Shown in pieces: positions 52,396-59,825 of a stretch of 64,000 nt of DNA. Source of the DNA: Caloramator fervidus (GTDB lineage Bacteria; Bacillota; Clostridia; Clostridiales; Caloramatoraceae); NCBI RefSeq assembly GCF_900108045.1, contig NZ_FNUK01000006.1:1-64000 (forward strand), read 5' to 3'. Made by a program: the position numbers and the translations under genes. Every line of letters begins with the position of its first letter. The first letter of the stretch is position 1. The notes beneath the pieces are model-generated. The model was not told where the DNA came from. It did not search any database and saw only the letters and a list, made by a program, of their open reading frames with translations.

Positions 52396-52681
52396 TTTGC
52401 TCCATCTCCATTCTTAATTGTTTAATTTTTTTAGTAACTTCTGACTTATCTGGGAATGAAAGCGCATCAACTCCACAAGTTTTACCACAAGCCCTGCAAA
52501 ACACAACGCAATTATATGGATTTTTTACTATAACTTTTTTTTCTTCATTTTCTCTAACTTCATACACATCGTGTGGACAGAACTTAACACATTCAAGACA
52601 ATAATTACACTTATCATAATCAATTATAGGAAACCAATCTATCTTTTCCCTTGGAACCCCCATGAAGGTGTTTTCACTCAT
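52388..52681 (-). CDS. Ferredoxin-like protein
   Basis: The 97-residue protein has one canonical cluster motif CNYCLECVKFCP (about 26-37) and a second Cys set NCVVFCRACGKTC (about 57-69). The second set has a shortened spacing and should be treated as a modified [4Fe-4S] site. The C-terminus is a charged helix (EVTKKIKQLRMEMEQ). It overlaps the HdrA-like gene by four and the DGC-GcvH gene by eight bases, so production is tightly coupled. It presumably moves electrons between the lipoyl carrier and the HdrA-like partner. Confidence 0.9.
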   Translation of the reverse strand: MSENTFMGVPREKIDWFPIIDYDKCNYCLECVKFCPHDVYEVRENEEKKVIVKNPYNCVVFCRACGKTCGVDALSFPDKSEVTKKIKQLRMEMEQNG

Positions 52682-53061
52682 ATTAATTCCTCCTCTAATC
52701 CAAGCTCCTTTAATGCATTTTTTACTACCTCCAAGGCTTTTTCATTTGTCATATCCCTTATATCAAGCATAACTGCATCCTTTTCAATATCAAGCCCAGC
52801 TTCCTTAAAGGCATCTTTAAACATTTTTCTTTGCATGTTTGGAGCACAAGCACCTATTATTAATTTTCTGTGAACTTTTAAAAAGTCAGCAAGGAATCTG
52901 TCTCCATCCTCTTCACAAAGTTGAGGATGAATAAAGGCATATTCAACTGGAAGTTCAACTCTGACTTGATTTATAAAATCCCATATGTCCATCTTTGAAA
53001 ATCCTGGACACTTTCCTGTACAAACACACATTATAAAGCCTGGTAAATTTCTTTCACCCAT
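52678..53061 (-). CDS. Stand-alone HdrA N-terminal-like protein
   Basis: The 127-residue protein resembles the N-terminal domain of heterodisulfide reductase subunit A: CVCTGKCPGFSKMDIWDFIN, then IHPQLCEEDGDRFLADFL and RKLIIGACAPNMQRKMFKDA, the block that in HdrA reads ..vvaaCsPrmhe.tfr. Four cysteines (Cys12, Cys14, Cys18 and the one in LCEE) plus the GAC cysteine could hold a cluster or zinc. The flavin domain of HdrA is missing. The assignment is by pattern only. It lies between lpd (12 bases) and the ferredoxin gene. Confidence 0.65.
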   Translation of the reverse strand: MGERNLPGFIMCVCTGKCPGFSKMDIWDFINQVRVELPVEYAFIHPQLCEEDGDRFLADFLKVHRKLIIGACAPNMQRKMFKDAFKEAGLDIEKDAVMLDIRDMTNEKALEVVKNALKELGLEEELI

Positions 53062-53073
53062 GATAATTCCCCC

Positions 53074-54456
53074 TTATATTTTATGAACTGATAAACCTAA
53101 TGCATCATTTATCGCTTCAAAAACAGCCTCTGATAATGTAGGATGAGGATGAATCATTGAAGCTAAAGTATTCAAATCGGCCTTTAATGTTATTGCAAGA
53201 GTAATCTCTGATATTAACTCTGAAGCTCCCTCACCTAAAATTTGGCATCCTAATATTTTATTGTTCCTTTTATCCGTAACTACCTTTACAAGTCCGTCCC
53301 TTTCACCCAATGTAAGTGCACGTCCATTGTTTCTAAAATAAAACTTACCTATCTTTACATCATAACCTTTTTCAATAGCTTCTTTTTCAGTTAATCCAAC
53401 CATAGCAACTTCTGGGCTTGTATAAATGCATATAGGAACTGCTTCATAATTTACCTTACCTTCTTTTCCCATCGCATTTAAAATCGCAGCTCTTCCTTCT
53501 GCAAAACTAAGGTGGGCAAGTTGCCTGCCTCCTATAACATCCCCAGCAGCATATATATTTTCTATATTCGTTCTATATGATTCGTCAACTTGTAAAGCAT
53601 TATTTAAAATATCTAACCCTACATCAACAAAATCGCTTGTAATATTTGGTTTTCTTCCAACTGCAAGCAATACTTTGTCTGCAGTTAAAAAACTTTCTTT
53701 AGACTTTTCCTCAAAATATACCCTTAAGCTACCTTCTTTAGTTATTTTTTTAACATTTACTCCAAATTTAAAATTTATTCCTTTTCTTTTTAAAATCTTT
53801 AAAAGTTCATTTGAAATTTCTAAATCTCCAACATCTAATGTATCTTTTATTTCAAGCACCGTTACATTACAAAATGGAGAAAACATCTCCGCAAATTCAA
53901 GTCCAATTATACCTGAACCTATTATAACTAAACTTTCAGGGATCTCAGTAAGGTCTAATATATCATCACTTGTTAATACCCCTTCCAAATCTACACCTTC
54001 AATTTGGGGAATTATAGGAACTGCTCCTGTTGCTATGACAAGCTTATTAAAATTGATTATTTTTTCTTCATCCTCTGCGTTGACGTATAGTTGATTTTGA
54101 TTTTTAAGAATTCCTATTCCATTTACCAAATTAATTTTGTTAGAGGATATTAAATTTTCAAGGCCAATTCTAAGAGTTTTTACAACTCTATTCTTTCTTT
54201 CTACAGAAGTTAGCCAGTTTGTGTTTTTAATTTGACTTTCTATTCCAAACTCTAGACTCTTTTTAAAATTTCTTACTAATCCACTTGTTCTTAAAAGTGC
54301 CTTTGTAGGAATGCAACCCTGATTTAAGCAGACTCCACCTAAATTGCTCTTTTCTATCAATGTCACTTTTGCACCTAACTTTGCTCCAGTTATTGCTGCA
54401 TAATAACCAGCAGGTCCACCACCTAAAACAACATAATCACAATCTAATTTTTTCAA
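53074..54456 (-). CDS. lpd: Dihydrolipoamide dehydrogenase
   Basis: The 460-residue flavoprotein has an FAD loop VVLGGGPAGYYAAITGAKLG, the redox disulfide GGVCLNQGCIPTKALL (Cys43, Cys48), an NAD loop IIGSGIIGLEFAEMF, the second FAD motif NIYAAGDVIGG and the active-site HPHPTLSEAVFEA. It oxidises dihydrolipoyl groups with NAD+. The start is TTG (54454-54456) behind GGGGGG. It is the first gene of the lipoyl operon. No E1/E2 complex genes are present, so its partner is most likely the DGC-GcvH protein. Confidence 0.97.
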   Translation of the reverse strand: MKKLDCDYVVLGGGPAGYYAAITGAKLGAKVTLIEKSNLGGVCLNQGCIPTKALLRTSGLVRNFKKSLEFGIESQIKNTNWLTSVERKNRVVKTLRIGLENLISSNKINLVNGIGILKNQNQLYVNAEDEEKIINFNKLVIATGAVPIIPQIEGVDLEGVLTSDDILDLTEIPESLVIIGSGIIGLEFAEMFSPFCNVTVLEIKDTLDVGDLEISNELLKILKRKGINFKFGVNVKKITKEGSLRVYFEEKSKESFLTADKVLLAVGRKPNITSDFVDVGLDILNNALQVDESYRTNIENIYAAGDVIGGRQLAHLSFAEGRAAILNAMGKEGKVNYEAVPICIYTSPEVAMVGLTEKEAIEKGYDVKIGKFYFRNNGRALTLGERDGLVKVVTDKRNNKILGCQILGEGASELISEITLAITLKADLNTLASMIHPHPTLSEAVFEAINDALGLSVHKI

Positions 54457-54500
54457 ATTATCCCCCCTTACACTTTATAATTTAATTATTTTCTTAACTA

Positions 54501-54528
54501 ATTATATTATAAATCAATAAATGTCCAA
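54501..54528 (-). promoter_or_regulatory. Candidate promoter of the lipoyl operon
   Basis: TTGGAC (54528-54523), 16-bp spacer, TATAAT (54506-54501), 45 bp upstream of the lpd start. Confidence 0.5.
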
Positions 54529-54535
54529 ATTCAAC

Positions 54536-55069
54536 TTATAAATTTTCAGCATTTTTATATAATTCATTTATTTCTTCCTTCGTAACAAATCTTAACAATA
54601 TATATGCAATTATAATTATGCCTGGTATATCTATCAAAAGCCTTGTTATTGCAAATTTAGTTCCTAAAGATGAAAGTTCAAATAAAAACATTGGTATTTT
54701 TGTGGTTGACCATGCACCTATGAAAATCAATATATTGCTAAACTTAACTCCCTTTTTCATAAAAACAGCCGCTATTGGGAAAGCTCCATATAAAGGTCCT
54801 GCTGCAGCTGAACCTAATATTATTGCAAGTGCTACTCCCTTAATTCCTGAACCTTCTCCCATATATTTAATCATGGTTTCCCTTGGAACCCATACATCTA
54901 AAAGACCTAATAAAACAAATATCGGTGGTATAACAAGAAGCATCTCCTTAAAACTATATCCAACTATACTTAAGGCCTTTTTTCCAACATTAAAATCTAT
55001 TAAAAATATAATACTCATTATTATTACAGTTACTATAAAGAATTTATATCTCTTTATTAAATTTTTCAT
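54536..55069 (-). CDS. ArsP/DUF318-like half-permease B
   Basis: The 177-residue membrane protein has about five helices. It shares a block with its neighbour: GEGSGIKGVALAIILGSAAA, then GPLYGAFPIAAVFMKKG. It lacks the TPFCSC motif of full-length DUF318 permeases. It overlaps the upstream gene by four bases (ATGA). The two genes together would make one eight-to-ten-helix permease. This is a split or duplicated form rather than a frameshift, because each half has its own start, ribosome site and matching repeat. Confidence 0.8.
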   Translation of the reverse strand: MKNLIKRYKFFIVTVIIMSIIFLIDFNVGKKALSIVGYSFKEMLLVIPPIFVLLGLLDVWVPRETMIKYMGEGSGIKGVALAIILGSAAAGPLYGAFPIAAVFMKKGVKFSNILIFIGAWSTTKIPMFLFELSSLGTKFAITRLLIDIPGIIIIAYILLRFVTKEEINELYKNAENL

Positions 55070-55551
55070 ATTCCACTTACCACCTTTCCAATTATAAATG
55101 CAACTATAAATGAAAATATAAAAGCTAATAGATTTCTTAGAATTGTAATCTTCTTCCCAAAATATTTTATTTCAACAGGCATCGTTACAACTCCAACCAT
55201 CATAAGTGTTGAAACAAATGCTGCAATTTGAGTATATCCCGCTCCACTTTTTAATAACATAGCTGCAGTGGGAAATGCAACAAAACCAGGTATCAATGTA
55301 ATTGAACCAACAATTGCTGCTAAAATAACACCTAAAATCCCTGATTCCTTTCCAATAATTTTTGAAATGATTTGTGGATTTAATACAGCTAGTAAAATAC
55401 CAACTAACATTAGAACACCAAGAAATTCTGGAAGAATGTTTTCAAATGATTTCCATGCTTTTAAAAGTGCTTTTTGAGTCTTTTGTTTGTCTTTTAAGTA
55501 AGATAAAATCAATAAAAGAAATGTTAAAATATAAAGGAACAAATTCCACAT
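55066..55551 (-). CDS. ArsP/DUF318-like half-permease A
   Basis: The 161-residue membrane protein opens WNLFLYILTFLLLILSYL, with GKESGILGVILAAIVGSITL, then IPGFVAFPTAAMLLKSGAG aligned to the corresponding segment of the next gene. Both belong to the two-gene permease type. It is the first gene of the pair, with AAGAGGTGAT upstream of ATG, and is divergent from the selenoprotein gene. Confidence 0.8.
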   Translation of the reverse strand: MWNLFLYILTFLLLILSYLKDKQKTQKALLKAWKSFENILPEFLGVLMLVGILLAVLNPQIISKIIGKESGILGVILAAIVGSITLIPGFVAFPTAAMLLKSGAGYTQIAAFVSTLMMVGVVTMPVEIKYFGKKITILRNLLAFIFSFIVAFIIGKVVSGI

Positions 55552-55621
55552 ATCTTAATCACCTCTTATTTAACTTTTTAATTAATTAATTAATTATAGT
55601 TTAAATTATCTTATAAGTGCT

Positions 55622-55650
55622 TGTCAATTTAGCTTTTTAATAAATTAATA
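55622..55650 (-). promoter_or_regulatory. -35 element, candidate half-permease promoter
   Basis: TTGACA at 55627-55622 on the minus strand; a convincing -10 (TAAACT, 18 bp downstream) is weak. The flanking AT-rich sequence contains TTAATTAATTAATTAATTA (55577-55595), a short tandem repeat. Confidence 0.3.
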
Positions 55651-55684
55651 TTTAATTAAATCATTATTTGTCATCTTTAAATTA

Positions 55685-55713
55685 TTGACAAAATCTATTA
55701 TAATGAGTAATAT
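55685..55713 (+). promoter_or_regulatory. Promoter of the selenoprotein gene
   Basis: TTGACA (55685-55690), 17-bp spacer, TAATAT (55708-55713). Confidence 0.65.
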
Positions 55714-55752
55714 AATACATAATTTCAATACTAATAAAAGGGAGGGACTAAT

Positions 55753-56028
55753 GTGAATATAAAAATTTCTAAGGAAATAGCGCAACAAATAAAAGATATT
55801 CTTGCAAAGGAAGGTAAATCTGCAATAAGATTTGAAGTTGTTGATTTTGGTTGAGCTGGTCCTGTTTTTGATGTTGTTCTGGATGAACAACGCAATTTAG
55901 ACGAAGTTGTGGAAATAGAAGGAATAAAATTTGTTGCTGAAAATAGTATAAAGCCATTTATAAGAAACATTGAAATTACAATATCTGATGGAAAACCAGC
56001 AATAGTTCAAACTGGTTGCTGCTGCTAA
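55753..56028 (+). CDS. HesB/IscA-like selenoprotein (in-frame UGA, Sec34)
   Basis: The frame begins at GTG 55753 behind GGGAGGGA and runs 91 codons to TAA 56026-56028 with a single in-frame TGA at 55852-55854. The product is MNIKISKEIAQQIKDILAKE, then an RFEVVDFG-Sec-AGP block, ..., and ends TGCCC. HesB/IscA-like proteins have Cys at the GxGCxGP position; a Sec form of this family is known in clostridia. A hairpin GTTGTTC-TGGAT-GAACAAC lies 18 bases after the TGA, in the place and style of a bacterial SECIS. The reading frame is maintained on both sides of the TGA, which argues against a pseudogene. Confidence 0.9.
55852..55891 (+). promoter_or_regulatory. Bacterial SECIS element
   Basis: UGA at 55852-55854, then a 7-bp perfect stem (55873-55879 with 55885-55891) with apical loop UGGAU; the loop begins 25 bases after UGA, within the 16-37 base range typical for bacterial SECIS elements. 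Confidence 0.8.
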
Positions 56029-56072
56029 AAAAAGTCCCATGCTAGTCTTTTTACATAGCATGGGACTTTTTT
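56029..56072. terminator. Bidirectional terminator
   Basis: AAAAAGTCCCATGCTA / TAGCATGGGACTTTTT (56029-56044 with 56056-56071), between the convergent selenoprotein and acr3 genes. Confidence 0.9.
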
Positions 56073-56075
56073 AAT

Positions 56076-57119
56076 TTATTTATGTGCTTCAAAATATCCT
56101 CTTGTAGCATTAGCAATTCTAACTAATGTTAACATGATTGGAACTTCTGTTAAAACACCTACAACCGTCGCAAGGGCTGCACCAGATTTAAGCCCAAATA
56201 GAGATATTGCAACTGCAACTGCAAGCTCAAAGAAGTTACTTGCTCCAACCATAGCTGCTGGTGCTGCAATATCGTGTGGGAGCTTCCAAGCCTTTGCCCA
56301 GCCATAAGCTATGAAGAATATTAAAAAGGTTTGAATTGTAAGCGGAACAGCTATTAAAAGTATGTGGAATGGATTATTTACAATTATTTCACCTTGGAAG
56401 GAGAATATAATAACTAATGTCAATAAAAGTCCGATTATAGTTATATTATCAAACTTCTTTAAAAATACGTTTTCAAAATAATCTATTCCCTTGCTTTCTA
56501 TAACTCTTTTTCTTGTAAAGTATCCAAAGGTCAATGGAATTACGACAAACAATATTGTTGAAAGTATTAATGTATCATAAGGAACTCTTACATTAGAAAC
56601 TCCAAGTAAAAATGCAACAATTGGTGTAAATGCAAATAAAATTATAAGGTCATTTGTTGCAACTTGAACAAGCGTATAGGCTGGATCTCCGTTTGTTAAA
56701 TAGCTCCATACGAACACCATTGCTGTGCATGGTGCCGCACCAAGCAATACTGCACCTGCAAGGTATTCTGTCGATAGGTTTTCAGGAATATACGCTTTAA
56801 ATACTATTTTTAAAAAGAAATACGCAATTAAATACATTGTAAAGGGTTTTATAAGCCAGTTTGTAACCCAAGTTACAATAAGACCCTTTGGTTTTTGCCC
56901 TATCTTTTTAACGCTTGAAAAGTCAATTTTAAGCATCATAGGATAAATCATAAGCCAAATTAATACTGCAACTGGAATTGATACATGGGCATATTCCATT
57001 CTGCTTAAAAATTTTGGAATAGATGGAATATACTGTCCAATTAAGACTCCAGCAATAATACAAAGTGCAACCCATATACTTAAATATCTTTCGAATAAAC
57101 TTAAACCCTTTTTAGCCAT
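56076..57119 (-). CDS. acr3: Acr3-type arsenite exporter
   Basis: The 347-residue protein has ten predicted membrane helices. Family landmarks are LSIWVALCIIAGVLIGQYIP at the N-terminus, MLKIDFSSVKKIGQKPKGL, GAVLLGAAPCTAMVFVWSYL with the conserved cysteine, and AAPAAMVGASNFFELAVAVA. It exports As(III) (some members Sb(III)) using the proton gradient. It lies 16 bases after the metallophosphoesterase gene and is controlled by the ArsR gene at the head of that operon. Confidence 0.95.
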   Translation of the reverse strand: MAKKGLSLFERYLSIWVALCIIAGVLIGQYIPSIPKFLSRMEYAHVSIPVAVLIWLMIYPMMLKIDFSSVKKIGQKPKGLIVTWVTNWLIKPFTMYLIAYFFLKIVFKAYIPENLSTEYLAGAVLLGAAPCTAMVFVWSYLTNGDPAYTLVQVATNDLIILFAFTPIVAFLLGVSNVRVPYDTLILSTILFVVIPLTFGYFTRKRVIESKGIDYFENVFLKKFDNITIIGLLLTLVIIFSFQGEIIVNNPFHILLIAVPLTIQTFLIFFIAYGWAKAWKLPHDIAAPAAMVGASNFFELAVAVAISLFGLKSGAALATVVGVLTEVPIMLTLVRIANATRGYFEAHK

Positions 57120-57135
57120 AAAAACTCCCCCTTAA

Positions 57136-57846
57136 TTATGCTTTTCCAGTTCTTATATTTTCAGCAAATTTTTCTGGAAGTCCATTTTTTAATATTTCTT
57201 TTGCTACAACCTCATAATCATAATTTACAGAACATATTTCAACATCAACCTCTTGACTTATGTTTAGAATAACATAATTTGCATAAGGACTTCCTGTCTT
57301 TGGCTTTCCAATGCTTCCTGAATTTACAAGAAGTTTTTCTCCATATCTTTTTACATAAGGAATGTGAGTATGACCACAAACTAATATATCATATTTAAAA
57401 TCCTCCATAACCTCTTGGGCTTCCTTTGAATTTTCCTTTAGATATTCATTTAATCTTCGAGGACTACCATGAACAAACATTATACTTTTTTCTTCAAACT
57501 TTAAAATCATTTCATAAGGTAACTGCCTTAAAAATTTTTTATTTTCTTCCTTTAAAGTTTCGATAGTAAAATTTAAAGATATTGCTGCATTTTCCATATC
57601 TTTAGGATCTGGATAATCACATCCACAAATCATTCTTTCATATCCTACAGCATCATCATAGTTTCCCATTACCGTTAGTATATTATTCTTTCTTATAAAT
57701 TCCACAACCTCATTAGGATAAGGACCATATCCTACTAAATCCCCTGTACATACAATAAGGTCAACTTTCCTTTTTTGAATATCTTGAAAAACCGCTTCCA
57801 AAGCTAAAATATTGCTATGAACATCAGAAATAACACCGATTTTCAT
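57136..57846 (-). CDS. Metallophosphoesterase (YfcE/MJ0936 type)
   Basis: The 236-residue calcineurin-like phosphoesterase has VISDVHSN, CTGDLVGYGP, GNYDDAVG, VHGSPR and CGHTHIPYV, the full set of metal-binding motifs for a two-metal site. The likely start is ATG 57844-57846 behind AAGGGGGG; a longer frame to 57876 would overlap the arsR stop. It is sandwiched between arsR and acr3, so it may act in arsenic or phosphate/arsenate handling, but its substrate is unknown. Confidence 0.9.
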   Translation of the reverse strand: MKIGVISDVHSNILALEAVFQDIQKRKVDLIVCTGDLVGYGPYPNEVVEFIRKNNILTVMGNYDDAVGYERMICGCDYPDPKDMENAAISLNFTIETLKEENKKFLRQLPYEMILKFEEKSIMFVHGSPRRLNEYLKENSKEAQEVMEDFKYDILVCGHTHIPYVKRYGEKLLVNSGSIGKPKTGSPYANYVILNISQEVDVEICSVNYDYEVVAKEILKNGLPEKFAENIRTGKA

Positions 57847-57857
57847 TTTAACCCCCC

Positions 57858-58202
57858 TTAATCTAAATTGTGACAACCTTTACCCTCTTCTTTAAACTTT
57901 AAAAGCCTTTGATATTCTTCTTTTAAAGTTTGAACGTTTTCCATATCCTCAAATATACTTTTTAAAATCGAATATTTTTTAATAGTTATTTCATTTAAAC
58001 TGTAATAAACATACTGCTGTCGTTTAGTTCTTGTTATTATTCCGCTTTTATTTAATACCATCAAATGTCTTGAAGCATTGGACTGAGTAAGATTAAGCAA
58101 CTTTTCAATTTCACATACGCAAAGTTCTCCATATTTTAATAAATTTAAAATTCTAAGCCTTGTCTCATCTGACAAAGCTTTTAATATATTTATTAACTCC
58201 AT
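57858..58202 (-). CDS. arsR: ArsR family metalloregulator, copy 2
   Basis: The 114-residue winged-helix repressor has the As(III)-binding GELCVCEIEKLL motif in the DNA-binding domain (about 25-36) and LNLTQSNASRHLMVLNKSGII. It heads the arsR-phosphoesterase-acr3 operon and would derepress it in arsenite. The C-terminus is longer than usual, ending EGKGCHNLD. The ATG follows AAGGAGGTATT. Confidence 0.95.
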   Translation of the reverse strand: MELINILKALSDETRLRILNLLKYGELCVCEIEKLLNLTQSNASRHLMVLNKSGIITRTKRQQYVYYSLNEITIKKYSILKSIFEDMENVQTLKEEYQRLLKFKEEGKGCHNLD

Positions 58203-58229
58203 AATACCTCCTTTTTTACAATTAATGTA

Positions 58230-58289
58230 TATGATTATATACTCATATAATCATACATATATTATAACATTTTCAAATGTTATTGTAAA
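58230..58289 (-). promoter_or_regulatory. ars operon promoter and operator
   Basis: TTTACA (58289-58284), 17-bp spacer, TATAAT (58266-58261). Just downstream, TATGATTATAT / ATATAATCATA (58230-58240 with 58245-58255) is an 11-bp perfect inverted repeat with a 4-base spacer, consistent with an ArsR operator. Confidence 0.8.
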
Positions 58290-58390
58290 TATATTTGATA
58301 AATTTTTAACATTTAAAAACAAATAAGCTAATTGTGTATTTTTAAAAAATGTTATAAAATATTAAAAAGCATACCGAAAGGAGGAAAAGC

Positions 58391-59059
58391 ATGCCAGATA
58401 AGTTTGTTCCAGAAATAAAAGGCATTTTAAGGAGCAACATAATAGAAGTACCTCAAGTTATTAGAGAAGCCAGTGGAATTATAATTTTTGGAAGAAGGAT
58501 AAAATCTTTGATATTTTCAACAGATGTTGCAATAATAAGGAATACAAATGCAGATGCTGTTATCGCTGTATATCCTTTTACTCCTCAGCCTGTTATATCA
58601 GAAGCAATACTTAAAGTTTCCGAAGTTCCTGTATTTTGTGGAGTAGGCGGTGGAATCACTACTGGAAAAAGAGTTATAAAACTTGCCCGACATGCAGAAT
58701 TCCAAGGAGCAATAGGAGTTGTTGTAAATGCTCCAACCCCAAATGAAGTTATAAGAGCTATGAGGGAAGAAATTGATATTCCAATCGTAGTTACTGTAGT
58801 TTCAGAAAACGAAGACTTTAAAGGAAGAATAGAAGCAGGAACTACTATTTTCAACGTATCTGGAGCTGCAAATACCCCTAAAATTGTAAGAAAAATACGT
58901 GAACAATTTCCTTATGTCCCAATAATAGCAACAGGAGGCCCAAATGACGAAACAATAAGAGAAACTATAAGGGCAGGAGCAAACGCTATTACATATACTC
59001 CTCCAACAACTGGAGAAATTTTTGAAAAGATAATGGATAAATATAGAAATACCTTTTAA
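58391..59059 (+). CDS. TIM-barrel-like conserved protein
   Basis: The 222-residue protein has beta-alpha repeats and two phosphate-binding-like loops: VPVFCGVGGGITTGKRVIKLA and IIATGGPNDETIRETIRAGAN, near residues 81-99 and 177-197. This is the pattern of TIM-barrel enzymes acting on phosphosugars or similar ligands. Clostridial relatives are often called hydrolases without evidence. The start has AAAGGAGGAAAAGC. It is monocistronic and converges on the sirtuin gene with a four-base overlap. Confidence 0.7.
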   Translation: MPDKFVPEIKGILRSNIIEVPQVIREASGIIIFGRRIKSLIFSTDVAIIRNTNADAVIAVYPFTPQPVISEAILKVSEVPVFCGVGGGITTGKRVIKLARHAEFQGAIGVVVNAPTPNEVIRAMREEIDIPIVVTVVSENEDFKGRIEAGTTIFNVSGAANTPKIVRKIREQFPYVPIIATGGPNDETIRETIRAGANAITYTPPTTGEIFEKIMDKYRNTF

Positions 59060-59754
59060 TAATTTATTATTTCCCTCATAGCCTCTGCAAAGGGCTTTCT
59101 AATTATAATATTAGCCATTGAATCATACTGAGTTGGACTTGTATTTATAAAAATAACATCATTTCCATTAAAATATTCTAAAAGGGAATTTGCAGGATAT
59201 ACCGTTAAACTAGTTCCTGCTACTATTAAAACATCTGCCCTTTTTATATGCTCAACTGCCCTTGAAATGTCATCTGGATCTAATACTTCTCCATATAAAA
59301 CTATTTTAGGCCTTACTATACCTTTACATTCACATTTGAAAAATTTTTTATCTTCTTTTCCACACCTCATACAATAATAACTTCTTAAATTTCCGTGAAG
59401 TTCTATAACTTCCTTAGATCCTGCCTTTTGATGAAGCCCATCTATATTTTGAGTTATAACTGCCTTTAACTTCCCCCTTCTTTCAAGTTCTGCCAAAGCT
59501 TTATGACCATCATTAGGCTCTACATCAACGCAAAGTTTTTCATTTAAAAATTCGTAAAAAATATCGGGATTTTTCAAAACAAAATTTATATGAAGTATTT
59601 CCTCTGGGCTATATCCCTTAAATGTCTTTTTATAAATTCCATTATCTCCCCTAAAATCAGGTATTCCAGACTCCGTTGAAGTTCCTGCTCCACCAAAGAA
59701 AACTATGTAATTTCCATTTTTTATAGCTGCCCTCGCCAATTCTATTTCCTTCAT
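59056..59754 (-). CDS. cobB: Sirtuin (NAD-dependent protein deacylase)
   Basis: The 232-residue Sir2 protein has FFGGAGTSTESGIPDFRG (NAD loop), ITQNIDGLHQKAG, the catalytic His in ELHGNLRS and two zinc Cys pairs (CMRC and CEC), GTSLTVYP and FINTSPT. It removes acyl groups from lysines with NAD+. It is not of the macrodomain-linked SirTM kind. The start has GGGGTGAT. It has no clear operon partner. Confidence 0.95.
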   Translation of the reverse strand: MKEIELARAAIKNGNYIVFFGGAGTSTESGIPDFRGDNGIYKKTFKGYSPEEILHINFVLKNPDIFYEFLNEKLCVDVEPNDGHKALAELERRGKLKAVITQNIDGLHQKAGSKEVIELHGNLRSYYCMRCGKEDKKFFKCECKGIVRPKIVLYGEVLDPDDISRAVEHIKRADVLIVAGTSLTVYPANSLLEYFNGNDVIFINTSPTQYDSMANIIIRKPFAEAMREIINY

Positions 59755-59797
59755 TGTATCACCCCTTATTATTAATAACCTAAAATTAAAATTTAAT

Positions 59798-59825
59798 TAC
59801 AAAAGGTACCTAAAAGGTACCTTTT
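59798..59825 (-). terminator. Terminator of the activase gene
   Basis: AAAAGGTACC / GGTACCTTTT (59801-59810 with 59816-59825), then TGTAATT on the minus strand; the stem overlaps the stop codon. Confidence 0.7.

Noticed and set aside
54536-55551. One permease broken by a frameshift
   Set aside because: Each half has its own start, a ribosome site or ATGA overlap, and a matching internal repeat, so two genes is the simpler reading.
55645-55970. Minus-strand frames opposite the selenoprotein gene
   Set aside because: They are the complement of the coding strand, have no ribosome sites and encode low-complexity Ile/Phe/Leu-rich sequence.
55753-56028. Treating the frame as a pseudogene with a nonsense mutation
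   Set aside because: The frame is intact on both sides, the TGA replaces the family's active Cys, and a well-placed SECIS hairpin follows.
59056-59754. The sirtuin as a SirTM-macrodomain partner of lplA/GcvH-L
   Set aside because: Its motifs are those of an ordinary deacylase and no macrodomain gene is nearby; it is also 5 kb from the lipoyl operon on a separate unit.
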